Positions 9,487-16,860 of a stretch of 39,757 nucleotides of DNA are shown piece after piece. The translations under genes and the position numbers were made by a program. Location of the stretch: NCBI GenBank assembly GCA_009785095.1, contig WQXA01000004.1:1-39757 (forward strand), in the 5' to 3' direction. The DNA comes from Candidatus Saccharimonadota bacterium (GTDB lineage: Bacteria > Patescibacteriota > Saccharimonadia > Saccharimonadales > Saccharimonadaceae). The notes beneath the pieces are model-generated. The model was not told where the DNA came from. It worked only from the letters and a program-made list of their open reading frames with translations, and did not search any database. The stretch's first letter is position 1; each line of letters starts with the position of its first letter.

Positions 9487-12462
9487 CTAGCGACGACCCT
9501 TTTTCTTATTTTGGCGTTGCTGTTTTTTCTTTTTCTGCGCCTGTCTTTTGGCACGGTTTTTGTCAGAACTGCCCTGGCCTTTTTTGACTTTGAAATCATC
9601 ACTCGAACCGCGCGCTTCGGGCAGGCCGACTTCGTTGACGCCGCGCTCAACGGCCGATTCGGCGGCGCGGGTTAGTTCGCTCTCGTACTCGTCATCCTCG
9701 ACTGCTTTCTTATTGATATCGGATTTACGTAAGTGGAAAATAACTCGCAAAACCTCATTTTGTAAAGTTTCCTGGAGGCCGTCGAACAACTTTTGCGATT
9801 CGCTGCGATACTCGACCAACGGATCACGTTGACCAACCGAGCGCCAATGAATGCCTTCGCGCAGGTGCTGCATATTCTCCAAATGTTGCATCCACAGGAC
9901 GTCCAAAACTTGCATGTAAACTTCGCGCTCAGCGCCGCGCAACAATTCCGCCCCGAGATCTTTTTCTTGGTCGCCGTAAAGTTTCAACACCGCGCCGCGG
10001 GCTTCGGTCAGACGTTTACTATCGTTTTTGATGCGTACGATTTTCTCCAGGTTGCTTTGCGAAATTGGCAGGACGCTCAAGAATTCTTCGGCTAGTTTGT
10101 CACTCAAACTCCGTCGGCTATGCGCAAAAATACTTTTCAAACGAGCGTCGATCAAACGAAGAATTTCGGGGCTAATGTCGTCGCCCTCCAAAATTTTTCG
10201 GCGAATCGCATAGACGACTTTGCGGTGGCGATTGATGACGTTGTCGTATTGAACGACGTTTTTGCGCGTGTCGAAATTATATCCCTCGACGCGTTTTTGG
10301 GCGGCCTCCAAAGTTTTACTAACGGCCTTGTTTTCGATGGCGCGATCTTCTTCGACGCCGAGTCGATCCATTAGCGCGGAAATTCGCTCGCCTTGGAAAA
10401 TGCGCATTAGGTCGTCTTCCGTCGAAACGTAAAAAACACTGTCGCCCGGATCGCCTTGACGGCCACCGCGACCGCGCAACTGGTTGTCGATGCGGCGCGC
10501 TTCGTGACGCTCGGAACCAATCACCACTAGCCCGCCTTTAGCGGCGATGCCCTTGCCCAGCATGATGTCGGTACCACGACCGGCAATGTTGGTGGCGAGA
10601 GTGATCGCACCTTTTTGGCCAGCCAGCGCCACGATCTCGGCCTCGCGTTCGTTGTTTTTTGCGTTCAACATTTCGTGCTTGAAGCCGGCCTTGGTCAAGG
10701 CCGCGGAGATCATTTCGTTCTTGGCGATCGAAGCCGAACCGATCAAAACCGGACGACCTTGCTCGTGATATTTGCGCACGTCTTCGACCAAAGCTTTGAT
10801 TTTGCCTTTTTCGGTTTTGAAAATTTTGTCGTTGTGGTCTTTTCGGATCATCGGTTTGTTGGTCGGAATTTGGATGACATCGAGTCCGTAGATTTGCTGG
10901 AATTCTTCGGCCTCAGTGATGGCTGTGCCGGTCATGCCGGACAATTTGTCATAGAGGCGAAAATAATTCTGGAAAGAAATCGTCGCCAAAGTTTGCGATT
11001 CTTCGCGCACTGTCACGCGCTCCTTGGCCTCGATCGCCTGGTGCAAACCCTCGTTGTAGCGCCGACCGTGCATCAAACGCCCGGTAAATTCATCAACGAT
11101 AATCACCTCGCCATCGTTGGTGACGACGTAATCTTTGTCGCGCTTGAACAGAGTCTGAGCCTTGAGCGCCTGATCCATGTGATAAACAGCGCGAAGATGT
11201 TCCGGCGAATAGAGATTTCTGAGGCCGAGCATTTTTTGGACTTTGTCGACACCGCGATCGGTCAACGTCACGCTGCGTCGTTTCTCGTCGAGCTCGAAAT
11301 CACCGTCACTTTCTTCGTCCTGACCATCTAGGCGTTTGCCGGTCAGCGGATTTTTCAAACCGGTGTTGGACTTGGTTTTGGTCGGCGGCGTTAGTTGCGC
11401 CGCCACGGCCGCGAATTTGATATACATGTCCGGATTCTCGGCGGCCGGCGCTGAAATAATGAGAGGCGTTCTAGCTTCGTCGATCAGAATCGAGTCAACC
11501 TCGTCCACGATAGCAAAACTCAACTCACGTTGACGCAGCAGATCCGGCTCACTGACCATATTGTCGCGCAGATAATCAAAACCAAATTCGTTATTAGTCC
11601 CGTAGGTGATATCGGCTGCGTAGGCTTCTTTTCTCGAGCATGGCTTGAGGTGGCTCATGCGCTTGTCATAGTGATTGGTGTTCTCGAATTTCGAATCGTA
11701 AATAAAGGACTGATCATTAATAATCACGCCGGTCGACAACCCTAGCGCATCATAGAGCGTTCCCATCCAACCGCCGTGCAATTGCGCCAAGTAATCGTTG
11801 ACCGTCACCATGTGCACACCGCGACCAGTCAAGGCGTTCAGATAAACCGGCGCCGTGGCCACCAAAGTTTTGCCTTCGCCGGTCTTCATCTCGGCCACAT
11901 TTCCCTCGTGCAAGGCGACACCGCCGATCAGCTGTACGTCATAGTGGCGCTGGCCAAGGACGCGCGTCGACATTTCGCGCACCACCGCAAAAGCTTCCGG
12001 CAAAATCTCATCCAAAGCCCCCTTTCGTTTCTGAGCGGCTCGGCGCTGACGAATCGCGTTTAGGGCGTTGAAATCGTCAATTGTCGCCGTGCCGGCGCGG
12101 GCGTACTTGGCGCGATCTTCGTCGCTCAATTTGTGCATGATTTTGCGCTCGGCTAGAACATCGTCCTTGCTCGATTTGGTGCTGGTTTTGGCGGTCTTGC
12201 TTTCGCCCTTCTTGCTGGATTTACTGTCCTTGGCGGTTTGCTTGCTTAGTTTGTCGTACTTTTTCCGCAAAGTCTCGGTTTGTTTGGCGAGCTCCTTTTT
12301 GCTCATCTTGGCGTACTTGTCGGTCAGGGCGTTGACTTCATCAACCCTTTTCTTGAGGCGCCGCAGGATTTTTTTCTGCGGGTCACCAAACACGCGACTA
12401 AGTAGTTTTTGCTTCCTATCAGGCCTGACGGTCACAGAACTCTTTTGCTTGTCCCTTGCCAC
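9487..12462 (-). CDS. secA: Preprotein translocase ATPase SecA
   Basis: AEMKTGEGKTLVA, DEVDSILIDEARTPLIIS, TNIAGRGTDI; GTG start with GAGGAG SD; basic C-terminal tail. Confidence 0.96.
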   Translation of the reverse strand: MARDKQKSSVTVRPDRKQKLLSRVFGDPQKKILRRLKKRVDEVNALTDKYAKMSKKELAKQTETLRKKYDKLSKQTAKDSKSSKKGESKTAKTSTKSSKDDVLAERKIMHKLSDEDRAKYARAGTATIDDFNALNAIRQRRAAQKRKGALDEILPEAFAVVREMSTRVLGQRHYDVQLIGGVALHEGNVAEMKTGEGKTLVATAPVYLNALTGRGVHMVTVNDYLAQLHGGWMGTLYDALGLSTGVIINDQSFIYDSKFENTNHYDKRMSHLKPCSRKEAYAADITYGTNNEFGFDYLRDNMVSEPDLLRQRELSFAIVDEVDSILIDEARTPLIISAPAAENPDMYIKFAAVAAQLTPPTKTKSNTGLKNPLTGKRLDGQDEESDGDFELDEKRRSVTLTDRGVDKVQKMLGLRNLYSPEHLRAVYHMDQALKAQTLFKRDKDYVVTNDGEVIIVDEFTGRLMHGRRYNEGLHQAIEAKERVTVREESQTLATISFQNYFRLYDKLSGMTGTAITEAEEFQQIYGLDVIQIPTNKPMIRKDHNDKIFKTEKGKIKALVEDVRKYHEQGRPVLIGSASIAKNEMISAALTKAGFKHEMLNAKNNEREAEIVALAGQKGAITLATNIAGRGTDIMLGKGIAAKGGLVVIGSERHEARRIDNQLRGRGGRQGDPGDSVFYVSTEDDLMRIFQGERISALMDRLGVEEDRAIENKAVSKTLEAAQKRVEGYNFDTRKNVVQYDNVINRHRKVVYAIRRKILEGDDISPEILRLIDARLKSIFAHSRRSLSDKLAEEFLSVLPISQSNLEKIVRIKNDSKRLTEARGAVLKLYGDQEKDLGAELLRGAEREVYMQVLDVLWMQHLENMQHLREGIHWRSVGQRDPLVEYRSESQKLFDGLQETLQNEVLRVIFHLRKSDINKKAVEDDEYESELTRAAESAVERGVNEVGLPEARGSSDDFKVKKGQGSSDKNRAKRQAQKKKKQQRQNKKKGRR

Positions 12463-12494
12463 TATTAAAACTCCTCACTTAAACTAATGTGAAT

Positions 12495-12500
12495 ATTATA
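12495..12500 (-). promoter_or_regulatory. Candidate -10 (TATAAT) for the secA-gdhA-guaA transcript
   Basis: TATAAT on the minus strand about 33 nt upstream of the secA GTG; -35 weak. Confidence 0.4.
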
Positions 12501-12531
12501 TCATAAAGTTTGCTTGAAAAGGTATTTTTTA

Positions 12532-12912
12532 CTATTTCCGTCGCAGTGATCGTTTGACGAAAGACATGATGCCGCCGCGGCGTGCGCCATCGGCGCTGCG
12601 CTCGGTTTTGTACTTGCGGATCTGGCTGCGCAGTTTCGCCTCGACGATGTCAACGGCCGCCAGCACATTGGGCGCGGCGTCCTTGGCCACCAACTTTTTA
12701 TCAGGCAAAGTCAAAACGACCTCGCACTCGTATTTGTTGTTATTCCGCTGATTAATTTGCTCGATACGAATGGCCGCAAAAGCCACTTCGCGCGCTCGAC
12801 GCGGAATATAATCGACCAATTTGGCCATCTTTTTCCTGGTGTATTCGCTAGTTTTCTTGTCGATTTCCAGATGTATCCCGGTGATTTCAATACTCAAAGC
12901 TTTGTCGCTCAT
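12532..12912 (-). CDS. hpf: Ribosome hibernation promoting factor, short HPF/RaiA type
   Basis: 126 aa; ITGIHLEIDKKTSEYTRKKMAKL... alpha/beta HPF signature. Confidence 0.88.
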   Translation of the reverse strand: MSDKALSIEITGIHLEIDKKTSEYTRKKMAKLVDYIPRRAREVAFAAIRIEQINQRNNNKYECEVVLTLPDKKLVAKDAAPNVLAAVDIVEAKLRSQIRKYKTERSADGARRGGIMSFVKRSLRRK

Positions 12913-12924
12913 GTGTTTTGTCCT

Positions 12925-14229
12925 TTATAAAATTTCTTTACCATTTAAATATTTACGCAATACCTCTGGCACGGTAACCGCGCCGTCGGCGTTTTGGAAA
13001 TTTTCCAAAATTCCGATTAGCGGTCGCTCGGAAAAGACCGTTGCATCGTTGGTGTGCGCCAGCTCGAGTCGTCCATCGCCAAAACGCACGCGAGTTTTCA
13101 TAGCGCGCGCCTGGAAATCGGTAATATAATCGGCGGTATGCGTCTCGCGATAAGCATTTTGCGATGGCAACCAAACCTCGATGTCAACGCCCCGAGCGTT
13201 CGGCCGCCCAATCTCGGCCGTGCATTTTTCGAGCACGCGATACGGCAAACCGAGATTCTGCATCAGATATTCCTGGATCGCTACCATGAACCAATGCTCC
13301 TCGAGACTGCTTGTCGCATCGGTGAAACTTTCCATCTCGAGTTTGTTGAATTGATGCAGACGAAACATACCCTCGGTGTCGCGACCATAAGTCCCAGCCT
13401 CGCGCCGAAAAGCCGTCGTGTAACCGAGCAGGCGGATCGGCAAATCCTTTTCATCCAAAATCTCGTCCATGTACATCGGCGCCAAAGTATGTTCAGCCGA
13501 CGCGTTCAACCACAAATCCTCACCCTCAATTTTGTAAGTCTGTTCGGCCTTATTCAGACGTCCCGTCGCTTCGAACACGGTAGTTTTTGCCACAGCCGGC
13601 GGCAGCACAAAGGTAAAAGGTTTGTCTGAAATTGCTTCGCCAAGGCCGGCGCCGGCCAAAATTTCGCGGATTTTGTCCTGGTCGGTCAAAGTATCGATGC
13701 CGTACTGCCAGAGCGCGAACTCGAGCCGCGCCAGATCGCCTTTGACGTAAATGAACCTCGAGCCGGCGATTTTGACGGCGCGCTCGCTATCGATCCAACC
13801 GCGTTTTTCCGCGAGCTCGGTGTGGCTGAGCGGTTTAAAATCAAACTCGGGCGGCTCCCCGAAAGTTTTCGCCACGACATTTTCGTCCTCGGATTGGCCA
13901 ACCGGCACGCTGTCTAGCGCCATGTTCGGGAACTGCTTTAACAGCCCAATAAATTTCTCGTCCACCGCGCGCAAATATTTCTCGCGTTCGGCTAGCTGGA
14001 TTTTGATCTGTTTGCCTTTGTCGACCAATTCCGGTTCGGGCTGGCCGCCTTTCATTCTAGCGGCGACAGCGTTACGCGCCTCGCGCAGCTCGTCAACTTG
14101 AGCCTGGAGGTCGCGCTTTTCGGCGTCCAAGGCTAGCAGCGCCTCGACCGACAGATCGGCGTAGCCTTTATTCGCCGCGTTGGCCTGGACTTTCTCAGGA
14201 TTCTCACGAATATATTTTATGTCCAACAT
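12925..14229 (-). CDS. serS: Seryl-tRNA synthetase
   Basis: MLDIKYIRENPEKV N-term coiled coil, TAFRREAGTYGRDTEGMFRLHQF motif 2, ARGVDIEVWLPSQNAYRET. Confidence 0.96.
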   Translation of the reverse strand: MLDIKYIRENPEKVQANAANKGYADLSVEALLALDAEKRDLQAQVDELREARNAVAARMKGGQPEPELVDKGKQIKIQLAEREKYLRAVDEKFIGLLKQFPNMALDSVPVGQSEDENVVAKTFGEPPEFDFKPLSHTELAEKRGWIDSERAVKIAGSRFIYVKGDLARLEFALWQYGIDTLTDQDKIREILAGAGLGEAISDKPFTFVLPPAVAKTTVFEATGRLNKAEQTYKIEGEDLWLNASAEHTLAPMYMDEILDEKDLPIRLLGYTTAFRREAGTYGRDTEGMFRLHQFNKLEMESFTDATSSLEEHWFMVAIQEYLMQNLGLPYRVLEKCTAEIGRPNARGVDIEVWLPSQNAYRETHTADYITDFQARAMKTRVRFGDGRLELAHTNDATVFSERPLIGILENFQNADGAVTVPEVLRKYLNGKEIL

Positions 14230-14263
14230 ATGAATATTCTATCATAAATGCTAGAATGTTTAC

Positions 14264-14827
14264 ATGGTAAAAAAGGTTCGCGCTGAGTGGAAAAAACCAG
14301 AATTTTGGCGCAATCTATTCCTGTATTTTTGGGTTTTCTCGCTCGTCGGGCATATCGGCGAGATCGGTTGGGCGAATATCGGCAACTGGGTCGGTTTTAG
14401 GCAAACTCCGGCCAGCACCATACCACTTTTCGCCATCGCCGTCCCTTATGGCCTCGGCGCCATAGCGCTCCGACTCCTGCTCTATCCATCTGTTAAGAAA
14501 AAGAAAATCAACCTGGTGACGATATTTGTCCTTGGTGCGCTCATCACCACGGCAATCGAATTCGTCTGCGCGGCGCTGGTCGTTTTGTTCGCCGGCCACC
14601 CGCTATTTTGGGACTACTCCGATCGCCCACTCAACCTCTGGGGTTTTGTCTGTCTCGGCAACAGCCTGGCCTTTGGCGTCGGCTCGGTTGTCGCGCTCAA
14701 ATGGATCTTTCCTTATGCGGAAAAGTGGCTGGAGCGACTCCGCGCACGTTACCTCAACATCGCCTTTTGGATTCTATTTATTGGTTACATTTTGTCGCAA
14801 ATTTGGATCAGGATCATTAAAAGTTAA
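14264..14827 (+). CDS. CmpB-type (putative ABC transporter, PF06541-like) integral membrane protein
   Basis: 5-6 TM; FWDYSDRPLNLWGFVCL motif typical of the family. Confidence 0.65.
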   Translation: MVKKVRAEWKKPEFWRNLFLYFWVFSLVGHIGEIGWANIGNWVGFRQTPASTIPLFAIAVPYGLGAIALRLLLYPSVKKKKINLVTIFVLGALITTAIEFVCAALVVLFAGHPLFWDYSDRPLNLWGFVCLGNSLAFGVGSVVALKWIFPYAEKWLERLRARYLNIAFWILFIGYILSQIWIRIIKS

Positions 14828-16020
14828 TCGCACTGGCGCAAGATCTCGATGCTGCGCGGCCAGCTGATTTTGACGCTACAAACATCATCATCAAAGCGTT
14901 GAACGTTATTTATAAAATTATCCGGCAGTTGGTAATCGCGCGGAATTGTCCACAGCCAAACGCCCATGAATATCGACGAAATAAAACCAAACATGATGGT
15001 GGCGCCGAGCGTGCCGGCGATTTCCGAAGCCACGCGACCGCGTTTTCGGCGGTTCATCAAAGCCTGGCCGGCCGACATGAAAAGTCCCACGGTCGTCAGC
15101 CCCGCGATAATCGCCGCGCCGGTGGCCAACCACAACCAAACTTCTTTGGCGAAAGAATTCTCGAACAAAATGACGATGGCCACGATGCCGTAAATGAACG
15201 TACCAGCTAGCGTGATGAACCCGAGACAGGTCAAAATCACGCCAAAAATGGCCGCGATCGGACTGACCGGTCGCGTCGGATTTTGCTCGCGGATTTCTTC
15301 TCGCAACTCCGCTTTGACCTCGGCGGCGTAGGTTTTAGCCTCGGATTTTATGTTGTCCTTGCTCTGTTTGGCTTTGGCTTTGACGCCGGCCACTTTTTCC
15401 TTGACATCATCCGCAAAAGCCCGAGCGTTTTCTTCTGATCGTTTAGCAAAATCCGAATTCTTTAAGCTCTCCAAAGTGACCGGCTCGCCGCGCATCTCGA
15501 GTTTCTCGGACGTGGTTCGAGCGGCCGGTGCGACGATCCAAACGACAATGTAAATAAGGAGCGCCCAACCAACCGACAGGACGCCGGCGACCACAAAAGC
15601 GATCCTTAGCAGCGTCAAATCCCACCCGGTATAAGCCGACAGCCCAGCCGCCACGCCGCCCAACATCGCGTTGTCGGTGTCGCGGTAATATTTGCGGCCA
15701 CTATGGTCGTCTCGACCGCGCGTGAACAAATTATCATGCCAATCTTCGCTGTCGCTCGATGGTTGATCGTCATCGGCAAAATCGCGCGGCTCGCCGAGCT
15801 GCGCCCGCATGGCCGCCACATCGCCGGACGTGATAACGCCATCCCTCTCGACGCCGCGATCGGCCAAAATCTCGGTCATGCGCGACTCGATATCGTCCAT
15901 GATCTCGGCGTCACCAAGCGAGCGCTTGATGGCCGCGATGTACTTTTCGAGCTCTTTCTTGGCCTCGACATCAATCTCGTACGTCATGCGCCCCAAATGT
16001 ATGCGCGTCACCTCGTTCAT
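14824..16020 (-). CDS. PspC-domain membrane protein
   Basis: RDTDNAMLGGVAAGLSAYTGWDLTLLRIAFVVAGVLSVGWALLIYIVVWIVAP PspC signature; further TMs. Confidence 0.85.
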   Translation of the reverse strand: MNEVTRIHLGRMTYEIDVEAKKELEKYIAAIKRSLGDAEIMDDIESRMTEILADRGVERDGVITSGDVAAMRAQLGEPRDFADDDQPSSDSEDWHDNLFTRGRDDHSGRKYYRDTDNAMLGGVAAGLSAYTGWDLTLLRIAFVVAGVLSVGWALLIYIVVWIVAPAARTTSEKLEMRGEPVTLESLKNSDFAKRSEENARAFADDVKEKVAGVKAKAKQSKDNIKSEAKTYAAEVKAELREEIREQNPTRPVSPIAAIFGVILTCLGFITLAGTFIYGIVAIVILFENSFAKEVWLWLATGAAIIAGLTTVGLFMSAGQALMNRRKRGRVASEIAGTLGATIMFGFISSIFMGVWLWTIPRDYQLPDNFINNVQRFDDDVCSVKISWPRSIEILRQCD

Positions 16021-16382
16021 TTCGTCTCCTTTCGTTCAAGCTTGCGCGTCGTTTGGTTTAAGTTTTTGATTTCGCGCCTTAGCTCGATCAAGACTGTCCG
16101 ACCTAGTTCAGTGGTGGAATAATATTTGCGCGGCGGTCGACTCGAGCCGTCCTCGCGCCATTCGTATTGTAGTAGCCCATCGCGTTGCAAACGCAACAAG
16201 AGCGGGTAAATCGTGCCCTCCACTACCGTTAGACCCGCCTCGCTCAGCCGCCGGATGATATCCGACGCGTAGATTGGCTGTTCGGCCACCGTTAGTACTA
16301 GATAACTGAGCAGCCCCTTGCGCATTTGCGTGGCTAGCTGTTCGGCGTAACGCCTTGCTATACCGTATTCCTTGTATTCCAT
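16017..16382 (-). CDS. PadR-family transcriptional regulator
   Basis: 121 aa wHTH; KGLLSYLVLTVAEQPIYASDIIRRLSEAGLTVVEGTIYPLLLRLQRDGLL. Confidence 0.9.
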   Translation of the reverse strand: MEYKEYGIARRYAEQLATQMRKGLLSYLVLTVAEQPIYASDIIRRLSEAGLTVVEGTIYPLLLRLQRDGLLQYEWREDGSSRPPRKYYSTTELGRTVLIELRREIKNLNQTTRKLERKETK

Positions 16383-16391
16383 AGTACTATG

Positions 16392-16406
16392 TTATACAAG
16401 GTATAA
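16392..16406. promoter_or_regulatory. Candidate PadR operator TTATAC-AAG-GTATAA in the padR promoter
   Basis: 6-3-6 palindrome between the minus-strand TTGACA (16412-16417) and the padR start. Confidence 0.5.
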
Positions 16407-16424
16407 GTGTATGTCAACCCTTTT

Positions 16425-16460
16425 TCAAAAGTTTTCAAAAAAGCTGTGGAAAACTTTTGA
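16425..16460. repeat. Perfect 12-bp inverted repeat TCAAAAGTTTTC-N12-GAAAACTTTTGA
   Basis: Arms 16425-16436 and 16449-16460; just upstream of TACAAT at 16473-16478. Confidence 0.7.
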
Positions 16461-16485
16461 ATTAATATGTGGTACAATAATGCTT

Positions 16486-16857
16486 ATGGACAAAGAAATC
16501 CTGGCTCACGCTCGGTTTGTGCAGAGCGAGATCGCGCGGCTAAAAAAGGCGCCGGAGGCTGCGGCGGCCGCTGCCCTGCTCGCCTATCACGATATGATGA
16601 CGCGCAATTTCCAGCACGAGCGGCAGATTCATCTCTACGTGACGCTGTTTTTTGCCTGTTTAATGATCGGTTCTTGGGCGGTTGCGCTTATTCTGATGCT
16701 GAATTTGGGCGGCCTTGATCCGGCGTTGTGGCCGATGGGGTTGTTGGTTCTGATCCTGACCGTTCTAGAGGGATTTTACATTCGTCATTATTACCGCCTC
16801 GAGAATCGTACGGAAAAGTTGTACCAGCTAACCCGCGAAATTTACGAATTAAACTAA
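16486..16857 (+). CDS. Small membrane protein, two TM segments, unknown function
   Basis: ATG 16486 (MDKEILAHARFVQSEIARLKKAPEAAAAAALLAYHD...), TACAAT 7 nt upstream; ORF-track start 16372 is less likely. Confidence 0.65.
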   Translation: MDKEILAHARFVQSEIARLKKAPEAAAAAALLAYHDMMTRNFQHERQIHLYVTLFFACLMIGSWAVALILMLNLGGLDPALWPMGLLVLILTVLEGFYIRHYYRLENRTEKLYQLTREIYELN

Positions 16858-16860
16858 GAT

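Noticed and set aside
10615-11331. 238-aa ORF on + strand
   Set aside because: Antisense to the secA coding sequence; no SD and secA motifs establish the true frame
13054-13629. 191-aa ORF on + strand
   Set aside because: Antisense to serS with clear class II aaRS motifs on the other strand
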